From: a bacterium
GTDB taxonomy: Bacteria > Patescibacteriota > Saccharimonadia > Saccharimonadales > JAUPVS01
Length of the DNA: 35,621 bases
Direction: 5' to 3'
Assembly (NCBI GenBank): GCA_029780855.1
Contig: JAKOXV010000012.1
Location: forward strand, 1 to 35,621
How positions within the stretch are numbered: the stretch's first letter is position 1; the number at the start of each line of letters is the position of its first letter. The translations under genes were made by a program, and so were the position numbers. Positions 16,547 to 29,985 of the stretch are shown here, piece by piece. The notes beneath the pieces were generated by a model that searched no databases, was not told the origin of the DNA, and worked only from the letters and a program-made list of their open reading frames with translations.

Positions 16547-19500
16547 GTGACGACATTCCTGATTATCCTGTTTGTGCTCATTACCCTGGCTATCGTCGTG
16601 GGTCTTATCTTGTATTTTCACTCTCGCAAGCTACTAAGGGAGCAAAAGAATTACGAGCGTGGACTTAAGATGGTGCCGATGTTAATACATCTGCCTCCTA
16701 TGAGTGATGACGTTCAGGCTGGCGGTAGGGACTACCGTGAAATCATGGACGAGAACATCTCCCGGGCTCAGGTGCTCTACAACATTATTGCCAGTACTAT
16801 AGAGAAGAGTTTTCGGCGTAAGTTTTATGGCCAGCGACATTTTGCATTTGAGATTGTGGGCAGTAAGGGATTTGTGGATTTTTATGCAGCCGTTCCGGTA
16901 TCGATGGTTGATATCGTGCAGCAGGCTATCGTAAGTGCATACCCATCGGCGCGGTTAGAAGAAGTGACAGAGCACAATATCTTTAGTCCGGTAGGCAAAT
17001 TGAGCGGAACTATAGGTGGGGAACTGACGTTAAAAGAGAATTTTGCGTATCCCATAGAAACCTTTCAGGATCTCAAGCGTGATGCCATGCAATCGTTACT
17101 CAACGCACTTTCAACGCTTGAAAAAGAAGACGGTGCCGGTATCCAAATCCTACTGCGGCCTGCAGAATCGGGTTGGACCAAAAAAGCTCAGAGTACAGCC
17201 AGTAAAAAGCGAAAAGGTAAAGAGAATAAAAAAGGTACCGTCGCCATGGGTGACTGGGGCCGCCAGATTGCTACGGCTCTCGTGAAACCTCCGGAACAGA
17301 AAGAGGGACAGAAGGATGATAAGCCTCAGCTTTCTTCACACGAACAGACTGTACTTGATGCCATTGACCAAAAAACCGCCTATCCAGGTTTTGAGGTGCT
17401 CATTCGGGTGGTTGCATCATCAAACATTTCCCAGCGGTCACAGACGATCCTGCGTAATATCGTTGCTGCGTTTTCGCTGTTTGACGCACCGGGAAGAAAC
17501 GGCTTTAAGTACACGCCAGCTAAGGATATAGAAAGCTTTGTGACGGCTTATATCCTGAGATTTTTCCCACCAGAGCACAACCAGAATATTCTTAATTCTG
17601 TTGAGTTGGCGACAATCTTCCACTTTCCGGATCAAAAGAACATACCCACCACCCAGCTTGAACGCCAGGCTTCTAAGCAGGTAGATGGCCCACGAAACAT
17701 ATCTGAAGACGGCACGTTCCTTGGCTATAACGTCTTTCGTGGTGTAAAGAAACCGATTCGTTTGGATGAAAATGACAGGCGCCGACACATGTATCTTGTC
17801 GGCCAGACCGGTACTGGTAAATCTACCATGCTTGAAAATCTTGCGCTTCAGGACATGTTGAGCGGTAAGGGGTTTGCGTTTATTGATCCTCACGGTGACA
17901 CCGCAGAAAAGCTGCTTGCGATGGTTCCTAAAGAGCGCACTGAAGATGTTATTTACTTTAGTCCGGCAGACATGGAATTTCCACTCGGCCTAAACCTATT
18001 TGAGTATGATTCTCCAGATCAAAAAGACTTTTTGATCCAGGAGGCTATCAACATGCTTCAAAAACTGTACGATCCCAACAACCAGGGTATCGTGGGACCG
18101 CGTTACGAACACCTGTTCCGCAATGCGGCACTCACCGTCATGGCCGATCCGGACGGCGGTACGTTTGTAGACATTCCAAAACTCTTTAGTGACCGGGCGT
18201 ACGTTAACGAGCGGTTGAAACATGTCACTGATCAAAACGTTATTGATTTCTGGACCAAGGAAATGCCTGGCTCAGAGCGGTCAAATGAATTTGGTGAAGT
18301 AAAGAGTTGGTTTGTAAGTAAGTTCGGGGCATTTTTGAGCAATGAGATGATGCGAAATATCATCGGCCAAAGTAAAAGCTCGTTTAACCTCCGGCAGGTA
18401 ATGGATGAGGGCAAGATTTTACTCGTAAACCTAAGTAAAGGACGTACCGGTGATCTAAACTCTAAGCTGCTCGGTATGATATTTGTTATGAAGTTCCAGG
18501 CCGCTGCGATGAGCCGCGCTAATATAAAGAATGAAGATGATCGGAGAGACTTCTCTTTGTACGTCGATGAGTTCCAGAACTTCTCTACAGAGTCCTTTGC
18601 CACCATACTTTCGGAGGCTCGAAAGTATCGACTTAACCTTATCGTTGCAAACCAGTTCACTACACAGCTGACCGACGAGGTCAGGGAGGCCGTGTTTGGA
18701 AATATTGGCACGGTAATTTCGTTCCGAGTCGGAACAAACGATGCAGAGTTTTTGGCAAAACAGTTTGCGCCGGTTTTTGATTCTGACGACCTACAAAGAA
18801 TACCAAATGGTAATACGGTTGTGAGGATGTTAATTGGCGGTGTGCCGGCTCAGCCATTTAGCATGGCTACGTTGCCTCCGTTTGGTAAACCTAACCAAAG
18901 ACTCGCAGATGCTCTGAAACAGCTCTCAGCGGCCAAGTATGGACGTCCTAGGGCCAAGGTGGAAGCAGACATCTTTGAACGCATGCGTACCACCACACCA
19001 CCACCGGGGCCGGCGATGGGGACTCAGCCTCAGTTTGGTGGTCAGCGAATGCCGTCATCAATGCCTCCTGGCTATGGTCAGGCGCCCGCAGCACCTTTTG
19101 GACCAAATCCCTCTTCGCAACGCCCTCTACCACCTAAGCCAGGAACGGGTTCGTTTTTGGATGAATGGCTTGCGAAACGCAAGGGTAATGTCGTGCCACC
19201 GCGTCCGGTCACAGGCCCCCAAACACCAGCCGCAACCTTTGGGGGTGCTCAGCCGACCTCAAGTCAACCTTTGACCCCTAAACCGGCAGCCGGAAATGTG
19301 ACATTTACCCCATCGGCTCCAGTCCAAAATAAGCCACCCCAGCCGCCTACTACCGGACCAGAGAAATCCAAAGAAGCTGATGTAGGACACAACATATCTA
19401 GTGACGAACTACAAAGAGACGAAGTAAAAGATATTGCGAAGGGTCTGAAGGAGAACCTAAAGGTCCCCCAGAAGAGAGAAAAGATTATTCAGCCGCCTAA

Positions 19501-19672
19501 AGAGCCCCATGAAACTCCAGTAGCTCAGCTACCGCAAAAACACGAGGGTGAGATTCACCTAACACCCAAGCAAGAGCCCAAAGCAAGTACGCCTGTAACG
19601 GATCCAGACGACACGATCTACATAGACCAAGACGGTACACTCCATCTCAGAAAATCTGAAGAAGATAAGTAG
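16547..19672 (+). CDS. VirD4/TraD-like (type IV secretion, DUF87-type) membrane ATPase with disordered Pro-rich C-tail
   Basis: N-terminal TM helix; Walker A VGQTGTGKSTM; IDPHGDTAEKLL; Walker B FSLYVDEFQNF; Pro/Gln-rich tail after ~800 aa. Confidence 0.85.
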   Translation: MTTFLIILFVLITLAIVVGLILYFHSRKLLREQKNYERGLKMVPMLIHLPPMSDDVQAGGRDYREIMDENISRAQVLYNIIASTIEKSFRRKFYGQRHFAFEIVGSKGFVDFYAAVPVSMVDIVQQAIVSAYPSARLEEVTEHNIFSPVGKLSGTIGGELTLKENFAYPIETFQDLKRDAMQSLLNALSTLEKEDGAGIQILLRPAESGWTKKAQSTASKKRKGKENKKGTVAMGDWGRQIATALVKPPEQKEGQKDDKPQLSSHEQTVLDAIDQKTAYPGFEVLIRVVASSNISQRSQTILRNIVAAFSLFDAPGRNGFKYTPAKDIESFVTAYILRFFPPEHNQNILNSVELATIFHFPDQKNIPTTQLERQASKQVDGPRNISEDGTFLGYNVFRGVKKPIRLDENDRRRHMYLVGQTGTGKSTMLENLALQDMLSGKGFAFIDPHGDTAEKLLAMVPKERTEDVIYFSPADMEFPLGLNLFEYDSPDQKDFLIQEAINMLQKLYDPNNQGIVGPRYEHLFRNAALTVMADPDGGTFVDIPKLFSDRAYVNERLKHVTDQNVIDFWTKEMPGSERSNEFGEVKSWFVSKFGAFLSNEMMRNIIGQSKSSFNLRQVMDEGKILLVNLSKGRTGDLNSKLLGMIFVMKFQAAAMSRANIKNEDDRRDFSLYVDEFQNFSTESFATILSEARKYRLNLIVANQFTTQLTDEVREAVFGNIGTVISFRVGTNDAEFLAKQFAPVFDSDDLQRIPNGNTVVRMLIGGVPAQPFSMATLPPFGKPNQRLADALKQLSAAKYGRPRAKVEADIFERMRTTTPPPGPAMGTQPQFGGQRMPSSMPPGYGQAPAAPFGPNPSSQRPLPPKPGTGSFLDEWLAKRKGNVVPPRPVTGPQTPAATFGGAQPTSSQPLTPKPAAGNVTFTPSAPVQNKPPQPPTTGPEKSKEADVGHNISSDELQRDEVKDIAKGLKENLKVPQKREKIIQPPKEPHETPVAQLPQKHEGEIHLTPKQEPKASTPVTDPDDTIYIDQDGTLHLRKSEEDK

Positions 19673-19675
19673 CGA

Positions 19676-20236
19676 TTATTCAGCGCGCTTGCGTCTGAGG
19701 GAAAACCACACGAGCTCGATGGTCATGCCAATGGCAAAGCCGCCAATAAACAGCAAGAAAAAGAGTAGGTAATTGTATGCAAATCCATACCGTTTGGCAG
19801 CCCACAAAAAGGCGCTACTCCCAATAAAGGCAACGATGCTTCCCCCCAGAAGGCCAGACGGGCGGGCGACGGTTTTGGCTCCGGCACGGCTAACAGCATC
19901 AACTACCGGTTGGTGAATGACCCTGCTAAGTGTGCGTTCGTGTAGCGGTAGGGCCTTTCGAATGCGGGTCATGGTACGTTGGAAAGTCTGCGCCTTTAAC
20001 TCACGGCTTACATATAGGCTTGATGGTTCCTGTGGGGCTTTTTCACCTACGGTGTAGTCCTCACTTGCTACCGCTTCTTGTTCGGCGGTTTGTTCGAGTT
20101 CCGGGATCTGTTCCTGGTTATCGGCGGCACGCTCCGCTTTCTCTCGTAGTTCTTTCAGTTTTTCGGCTGCTTCGTGCGATTCATGAGCAGACGTTAGGTG
20201 TTCGTGGCTCTTTGGTAGGGGGTCTTTTTCACTCAT
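19676..20236 (-). CDS. hypothetical membrane protein, two C-terminal TM helices
   Basis: Charged N-terminus, hydrophobic segments near the C-terminus. Confidence 0.7.
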   Translation of the reverse strand: MSEKDPLPKSHEHLTSAHESHEAAEKLKELREKAERAADNQEQIPELEQTAEQEAVASEDYTVGEKAPQEPSSLYVSRELKAQTFQRTMTRIRKALPLHERTLSRVIHQPVVDAVSRAGAKTVARPSGLLGGSIVAFIGSSAFLWAAKRYGFAYNYLLFFLLFIGGFAIGMTIELVWFSLRRKRAE

Positions 20237-20241
20237 AATTT

Positions 20242-21864
20242 CTAAGCTCCTGAGGCGTAATCAGCCTTTACGATTTCTAATTCCTTGGCCATTAGGCGGG
20301 ATCGTGCAAAGAAGTACCCAACTACCGCCGTTAGAGCAAAGGCGATAAGCATGTTGGTTCCGGGACCGGTGTTTGGCAGGGCAGTAGCAACTTGCTCGGT
20401 TGTTTTAATGACTGTGGGAGGCAGTTTTATCGTCACCTTGTTTCCGTATACGTTTGTGAGGGTCATATCGTATGAACCGGGGTTGCTCGCTGATGCCGGC
20501 GTGTTCGGTATGGGGTTTTTGGTCTTTACGGTGAGGTGCTGGGTTAGCGTAGCCTTTGCATCAATATCTTTGGCCGGCCAACGAACTATATTGTTATCGT
20601 CTTTTTTACCGCCATGGTAATCAATCACGTCGGCGTATTCTAGTATGTCTCCGATACTTTCTTCTACCACGAATTTCTTTACCTTTTCTTTACCGGTATT
20701 CTTAACCGAAAGGTCATAGGTTATGGTGTCGCCAGCATTGGCCGTAGTGCCATCAGCTTTAGAGATGTTTTGCGTTTCGTTCTTGGCGGTCTTGCTTAGT
20801 ACCAGGCAAGCAGTGGTGTCGTTTTTGTCCTGTGATTCGGTGCAGGGCTTACATTCTGGGCTATCTGCAGGTAAGGCTGGATTGTACTCACATTTAGGTA
20901 TGACTGGCGGAGCGGTCTCCACGTATACATCCCGTACGCAATCACCGCTAGCATTGCCGCTGGCTTCTTTTGAAGAGCCGTCATATTTGACGATCAGTCG
21001 GAATTTGTAGTGACCCGGTTGGTCCACCTTGAAGGTTCTGAGTGTGCTGTCGGTGGCAGTAGAGTTTCCTGCACTCCCAAAAGGTACCCCCAGAGCCTTT
21101 TGTTGGCCGAGTACCCAGCCGTTTACGCCGTTGACGAATTCATAGTACATATCTACAAGTTCGCCGGGTGGTAAGTTTGTACCATTGGCTTGGCCGCGGA
21201 GGCCTATGACGCTGTTGAGGGGTACTTTGGAACCCGACGTAACGTTCATAATAAGGCTGGAACAAGCGATTGCCTTAACGGCTGGCGGAGGCGTTGGTGC
21301 AGCGTTGATATAAACCAAATTACCGCAAGAAAATAGCACCATGAAAACGCCTCGACTGCTTTGACCGACCACAGCCATACAGCCTTTGCCGTCGTTGTAG
21401 CAATGGGCGCCCCACGAGGTCATTGGTCGGGAGTAGATTGTGCCTACTCCACCGATGTAATGGGATTGTTCACCTGAAAATCCGTAAGGATAACGGCCAA
21501 CCGACCGCAGCTGGCCGCTATATTCCGAATAGTCCATGCGACGGACTGACCCGTTAGCAAGATCCTGACATGAGACGCCGAAGTAGTTTAGAACGGTTGC
21601 GTAGCCGTACGCATTGGTGTTACATCGTGATACTGCTTCGGCTTGGCTAGAGAATCCTCCGGGGATAATATCGTTTCCAGAAGCCGCCAGGCTAGGCTGA
21701 GGAGGAGCAACTACCGCAAAAACCTGTACGATAAGCGTTAGGGCCATGAATACAAAACCGAGCCGTCTAATCGAGCTTTCCTGGTGTAGGCGTTTGGCAT
21801 AAAACGCTACCTGATGGATAAGGCTAGGGTTGAAGGGTAGGTTTTTTAGCAGCCGATTTAACAT
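20242..21864 (-). CDS. secreted surface protein with DUF11-like domain and C-terminal LPNTG-TM-Arg anchor
   Basis: N-terminal hydrophobic segment, LSKTAKNETQNISKADGTTANAGDTITYDLSVKNTGKEKVKKFVVEE, C-terminal LPNTGPGTNMLIAFALTAVVGYFFARSR. Confidence 0.8.
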   Translation of the reverse strand: MLNRLLKNLPFNPSLIHQVAFYAKRLHQESSIRRLGFVFMALTLIVQVFAVVAPPQPSLAASGNDIIPGGFSSQAEAVSRCNTNAYGYATVLNYFGVSCQDLANGSVRRMDYSEYSGQLRSVGRYPYGFSGEQSHYIGGVGTIYSRPMTSWGAHCYNDGKGCMAVVGQSSRGVFMVLFSCGNLVYINAAPTPPPAVKAIACSSLIMNVTSGSKVPLNSVIGLRGQANGTNLPPGELVDMYYEFVNGVNGWVLGQQKALGVPFGSAGNSTATDSTLRTFKVDQPGHYKFRLIVKYDGSSKEASGNASGDCVRDVYVETAPPVIPKCEYNPALPADSPECKPCTESQDKNDTTACLVLSKTAKNETQNISKADGTTANAGDTITYDLSVKNTGKEKVKKFVVEESIGDILEYADVIDYHGGKKDDNNIVRWPAKDIDAKATLTQHLTVKTKNPIPNTPASASNPGSYDMTLTNVYGNKVTIKLPPTVIKTTEQVATALPNTGPGTNMLIAFALTAVVGYFFARSRLMAKELEIVKADYASGA

Positions 21865-21949
21865 TTTTTACTTTTCGTTTGATATTACGTTTATGCTTGT
21901 ACTTATTGAACCATAAAAGTATGTGTTCAAACAAGGGTCTTTACAGTAG

Positions 21950-23998
<2,049 letters not shown>

Positions 23999-23999
23999 G

Positions 24000-26594
24000 A
24001 TGGCAGACGAAAATACACCAATGGACAACTCTCAAGACAATACTCCAGAGGAATCGGTACTGGAACAGCAAACAGGTAATTCATTTGAGCAGGCCGGACA
24101 AATGGTTGATAGTGATCATTCCCGGCAAGTAGAATTACGCACCGTAGAAGATGTAATGGAAGATAGTTATCTGCGGTACTCGATGAGCGTCATCGTGGCT
24201 CGTGCATTACCTGATGTGCGCGATGGAATGAAGCCGGTACACCGCCGTATTTTGTATTCCATGGAGAAAAACGGCTGGAAACCGGGTAGTAAGTTTGTAA
24301 AAAGCGCTCGTATTACCGGTGATGTGATGGGTAAGTATCACCCGCATGGCGACGTAGCAATCTATGATGCAATGGTTCGTTTGGCGCAGGATTGGTCCAC
24401 TCGCTACCTGTTGGTTGATGGACAAGGTAACTTTGGTTCCATGGACGGTGATCCTCCAGCTGCACAGCGTTATACCGAAGCCCGTATGGCCAAAGCTGGT
24501 TCTGCGCTACTCGAAGACATCGATAAAGATACCGTTCCATTCCGTGACAACTATGACGGTAGCGAACAGGAACCAGAAGTTCTACCTGCAAAACTTCCAA
24601 ACTTACTTTTGAATGGCCAGATGGGTATTGCGGTAGGTATGGCTACCAATATTCCGCCACACAACCTTAATGAAATCGTAGATGCAATTGTACATATGAT
24701 TGATCATCCAGAAGCGAGCATCGATGATCTCATGGAATTCGTCAAAGGCCCAGATTTCCCGACGGGCGGTGTTATTTTTGGTAAAGATTCTATTCGCAAC
24801 GCCTTCGCTACCGGTAAAGGTGGTGTAGTAGTGCGGGGTGTGGCAGATGTTCAGGAAACCAAAAAAGGCCGACACCAGATTATCATTACGGAAATTCCCT
24901 ACGCCGTAAACAAGGAAACGGGTATCATTCTGAAGATCGCTGATCTGGTACACGATAAAAAAATATCAGGAATTAGCGATATTCGCGACGAGAGTGCTCG
25001 TGGTAGCGTACGAATCGTAATCGACCTTAAGAAAGACGCCTATCCTAAGAAGCTCCTCAATCAGCTCTACAAGTTGACACCGCTCCAGACGACCTTCCAC
25101 TACAACATGCTAGCCCTAATTGACGGTATACAGCCGCGCGTGCTGGGCTTGCAGGACATTCTGCAGGAGTACATCAAGCATCGTCAGACGGTGATTCGGC
25201 GACGCACCGAATACGAGCTCCGGAAGGCCAAGGATCGCGCACACATTCTAGAGGGGCTAAAGATTGCCCTCGATCATATTGATGAAGTGATTGCGACAAT
25301 TCGCGCCAGTCAAACAACCGACGAAGCGCAAGCAAACTTAATGGAGAAGTTTGCGCTCACTGAGATCCAGGCAAAAGCTATCCTCGCCATGCAGCTTCGT
25401 ACGCTTGCCGGGTTGGAGCGCAAGAAGATTGAAGATGAATTGGCCGAACTCCTGAAGCTCATCGGCGAGCTAGAAGCAATCCTTGCTGACGAGAAGAAAA
25501 TCCTTAAGATTATCAAGGATGAACTCAAAGAATTGCAAAAGCAGTTTGGTGACGAGCGTCGAACTAAAGTTATTCCACAAGAACTTGGCAAGATGAGCGA
25601 CGAAGATCTTGTACCGGACGAGCAAGTAGTTGTAACGCTGACTTCAGCAAACTACGTAAAGCGCAGCTCAATTGCCGAGTATCGACGACAGGGACGGGGC
25701 GGTAAAGGTAAGCGCGGAATGGCTACCCGAGAAGAAGACGTTATTGAGCACGTTGTAAACGCCAGCACGCATGATTTCTTGCTGTTCTTTACCAATAAGG
25801 GGCGTGTCTTTAGATTGAAGACGTATGAAGTTCCTGCAGCTTCTCTGAGCGCCAAGGGAATTGCGATTGTAAACCTGCTTCAACTACAACCAGAAGAAAA
25901 GGTTAGTGCGGTAATTAATATTAGTAAGCAGGCTACCTCTAACTCCAAACACATGATGATGTGTACGGTAAGGGGTGTGGTCAAGAAGACGCCTTTTGAG
26001 CAGTACCAGAACGTCAGAAGCAGCGGTCTGATTGCCATTAATTTGGATGACGGGGATGAACTACGCTGGATTCGTATGACCAGTGGCGAAGATGAGGTGA
26101 TTATCTCTACTTCTCTTGGTCAAGCTATCCGGTTCCACGAAAAGGACGCCCGTCCGATGGGCCGAGCCTCGAGAGGTGTGCGTGGTATTCGTTTGCGAGC
26201 CGGTGACCAGGTGATAGGTATGGACATTGTCCGTGAAGACACTAATATCTTTGTGATTAGTCAGTTCGGGTATGGTAAACGTACGAAGGTTTCTCAGTTC
26301 ACTGCACATGCTCGCGGTGGGGTTGGTATCCGTTCTGCGGTTGTCAATAAAAAGACTGGAAATCTGGTAGGTGTTAAGGCACTTTCGACGGAGAGCGATG
26401 AAGAGGTGATTATCATCTCTAAGAACGGCCAAACGATTCGTCTAGGTCTTAAGGATATACCAGCACTTGGACGAGCAACCCAAGGTGTAAGAATTATGCG
26501 CCTCAACGACAGTGATGAGGTGGTGTCTCTAGCACTCGTTAAAAAGAATGCTGAAGGCGAAGAAGAAGTTGTAGACGAAGCCACCGAAGGCTAA
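24000..26594 (+). CDS. gyrA: DNA gyrase subunit A
   Basis: [83 protein letters not shown] GyrA box. Confidence 0.97.
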   Translation: MADENTPMDNSQDNTPEESVLEQQTGNSFEQAGQMVDSDHSRQVELRTVEDVMEDSYLRYSMSVIVARALPDVRDGMKPVHRRILYSMEKNGWKPGSKFVKSARITGDVMGKYHPHGDVAIYDAMVRLAQDWSTRYLLVDGQGNFGSMDGDPPAAQRYTEARMAKAGSALLEDIDKDTVPFRDNYDGSEQEPEVLPAKLPNLLLNGQMGIAVGMATNIPPHNLNEIVDAIVHMIDHPEASIDDLMEFVKGPDFPTGGVIFGKDSIRNAFATGKGGVVVRGVADVQETKKGRHQIIITEIPYAVNKETGIILKIADLVHDKKISGISDIRDESARGSVRIVIDLKKDAYPKKLLNQLYKLTPLQTTFHYNMLALIDGIQPRVLGLQDILQEYIKHRQTVIRRRTEYELRKAKDRAHILEGLKIALDHIDEVIATIRASQTTDEAQANLMEKFALTEIQAKAILAMQLRTLAGLERKKIEDELAELLKLIGELEAILADEKKILKIIKDELKELQKQFGDERRTKVIPQELGKMSDEDLVPDEQVVVTLTSANYVKRSSIAEYRRQGRGGKGKRGMATREEDVIEHVVNASTHDFLLFFTNKGRVFRLKTYEVPAASLSAKGIAIVNLLQLQPEEKVSAVINISKQATSNSKHMMMCTVRGVVKKTPFEQYQNVRSSGLIAINLDDGDELRWIRMTSGEDEVIISTSLGQAIRFHEKDARPMGRASRGVRGIRLRAGDQVIGMDIVREDTNIFVISQFGYGKRTKVSQFTAHARGGVGIRSAVVNKKTGNLVGVKALSTESDEEVIIISKNGQTIRLGLKDIPALGRATQGVRIMRLNDSDEVVSLALVKKNAEGEEEVVDEATEG

Positions 26595-26656
26595 TGCGAA
26601 CAAAAATGCTTAAGCAAATCGTTGCGTAAGTTACTACAAAAATATCCGCTTACCTC

Positions 26657-26685
26657 TTGACACTAAAGAGGTAAGCGAGTAGGAT
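26657..26685 (+). promoter_or_regulatory. 16S rRNA promoter overlapping a 12-bp perfect inverted repeat (26647-26677)
   Basis: TTGACA - 17 nt - TAGGAT; CGCTTACCTCTT-gacacta-AAGAGGTAAGCG. Confidence 0.7.
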
Positions 26686-26871
26686 TAGTAAAGCTTTTTG
26701 AGGTCCTTGCTATAAGTGTCTCTGAAAAAAGTACGTTAAAAATTGGTTTGTGCAAATCAACGTCAATTGATTTTGAATTGTTTTTTTAATCTGTTTTCGA
26801 ACAGATTTAGTAAGTCAGTAATTTCTGATTCGTAAGAGTCAGATGTTCGACTGATACAGAGACAAATTCTT

Positions 26872-28438
<1,567 letters not shown>

Positions 28439-28598
28439 CTAGGGAGATTTACCAAGCCGTGTAGCTCTATAGACTACATGAGCTATGGTCGATCCTCGGA
28501 CATCTGGGGTTTTGAAGCGTACCAGATATCCCATGAGGAAATAGCTTCTACCTTATATCGATTGACCGTTTGATTTGCACGAACCAGTTTTTTAACGA

Positions 28599-28635
28599 TA
28601 AAAGAGCCCATTTGCGAGAGGGCTCTTTTTAGTTT
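28599..28635. terminator. bidirectional terminator after 16S rRNA
   Basis: AAAAGAGCCC-atttgcgaga-GGGCTCTTTTT. Confidence 0.85.
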
Positions 28636-29126
28636 TAGGATGGATTATTGACGGTGCGTTGATAGAGAACTGCGTTATTTCGGATGCCCATTCTTTTAAA
28701 GCCCAGCTTCTCATAGTATGAACAGAGGCCGACATTTGTATCGGGGCAGTCCAGACGTACATATTTCCGACCATTTTCTCGTATTTGGTCGGCAGCCCAA
28801 CCTATAATTTTGGGTCCTAGCTGCTGACCCCTAAAATCACTGTGCACAATCAACCCATGTATATAGCCCGCCAAACCATCGTTCCCTTTGTCGCCCCACG
28901 CTGGTTTATCCTCCCATCGCAATACCACGCTGCCGGCGGGTATATCATTAACTTCAACCAGGTAACAACTACCACTCTCTACGCGTAGGGTTACCTCCTC
29001 AGGGGTATATGGTTCGTCGCCCCATGCGTTATCACCAAGTGAAAGCTTAAACTTTCTTGCGTCTTCTAAAAGAGATAGTAGAGTATCTGCGTCTGATTTT
29101 TTAACATGTCTAATTTGTAGTCCCAT
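28635..29126 (-). CDS. GNAT family N-acetyltransferase
   Basis: IHGLIVHSDFRGQQLGPKIIGWAADQIRENGRKYVRLDCPDTNVGLCSYYEKLGFKRMG. Confidence 0.88.
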   Translation of the reverse strand: MGLQIRHVKKSDADTLLSLLEDARKFKLSLGDNAWGDEPYTPEEVTLRVESGSCYLVEVNDIPAGSVVLRWEDKPAWGDKGNDGLAGYIHGLIVHSDFRGQQLGPKIIGWAADQIRENGRKYVRLDCPDTNVGLCSYYEKLGFKRMGIRNNAVLYQRTVNNPS

Positions 29127-29139
29127 ACTTCAAATATAA

Positions 29140-29163
29140 CAAAAAAACACCCGTGGGGGTGCT
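29140..29163 (-). terminator. terminator after tRNA-Ile
   Basis: Minus: GCACCCCCACGGGTGTTTTTTT. Confidence 0.7.
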
Positions 29164-29168
29164 TTTCT

Positions 29169-29245
29169 TGGTGGGCGATGAGGGACTCGAACCTCCGACC
29201 TCGTCATTATCAGTGACGCGCTCTAACCAGCTGAGCTAATCGCCC
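29169..29245 (-). tRNA. tRNA-Ile (GAT), CCA encoded
   Basis: GGGCGATTAGCTCAGCTGGTTAGAGC...CTGATAA...GGTTCGAGTCC...ATCGCCCACCA. Confidence 0.97.
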
Positions 29246-29252
29246 GTAATTT

Positions 29253-29329
29253 TGGTGGAGCAACGGGGACTCGAACCCCGGACCCCCTGCTTGCAAAGCA
29301 GGTGCTCTAGCCAACTGAGCTATTGCCCC
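29253..29329 (-). tRNA. tRNA-Ala (TGC), CCA encoded
   Basis: GGGGCAATAGCTCAGTTGGCTAGAGC...TTTGCAA...GGTTCGAGTCC...TTGCTCCACCA. Confidence 0.97.
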
Positions 29330-29358
29330 ATAAAAACTAGGCCAAAATTACTCGGGGT

Positions 29359-29387
29359 ATTCTACCGGAAACACTGGTGAATTACAA
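29359..29387 (-). promoter_or_regulatory. promoter of tRNA-Ala/tRNA-Ile
   Basis: Minus: TTGTAA - 17 nt - TAGAAT. Confidence 0.7.
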
Positions 29388-29430
29388 GAGTGGTGTATAC
29401 TGCAGATAGCTAAATTTACAGGAGTGAGAG

Positions 29431-29985
29431 ATGTTTCGAAGAGGTGAGCAACTTGAATCGCCAGTTGCATTGACCGATCAGGATACGGAATTGCTACATC
29501 AAGAGGTGTTGTTACGAATTGTAGTTGATGAGAACGGTGTGGAATATTTAGATGGGTTTCAGCTTCCTCCTGACAACGAAGAGGTATGGAATCCTCGAGT
29601 AATACGCGGTCAGGTGATGCGTGAAGAAACCGTTCGTGAACCGGAAACGGGGGCGCAAACGCAAGAATCTACTACAACCGATATATCGTTTGAGAGCCGC
29701 CTTACAAATAGCTTTGTGCGACACATTAACATCCGTTCAATTAGTCTCGGGCATCAACCGCTATTCATTACCTGGGAAGAAGCATCACAAGATGCTTCTC
29801 TGGCCAAAGAAGAAAGGGCAGAGCTTGAACGCTTGCGAACAAAGGAAGCCCGTGAACGCGTTGGGAGAGGTATGCGACTTGATGAAATGCTGGGTCCCGA
29901 TGAAGCAATGCGAGTTGCAAAAGAGCTTGGTTCACCACCGCAGTTCCAACGAACCAGGCGGCGCAACAGAACGCGTCTAGCTTAG
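29431..29985 (+). CDS. hypothetical protein
   Basis: 184 aa ORF preceded by AGGAGTGAGAG; no family recognised. Confidence 0.7.
   Translation: MFRRGEQLESPVALTDQDTELLHQEVLLRIVVDENGVEYLDGFQLPPDNEEVWNPRVIRGQVMREETVREPETGAQTQESTTTDISFESRLTNSFVRHINIRSISLGHQPLFITWEEASQDASLAKEERAELERLRTKEARERVGRGMRLDEMLGPDEAMRVAKELGSPPQFQRTRRRNRTRLA

Noticed and set aside
18948-19274. ORFs overlapping the Pro-rich tail of the ATPase
   Set aside because: Alternative frames of low-complexity coding sequence without an RBS.
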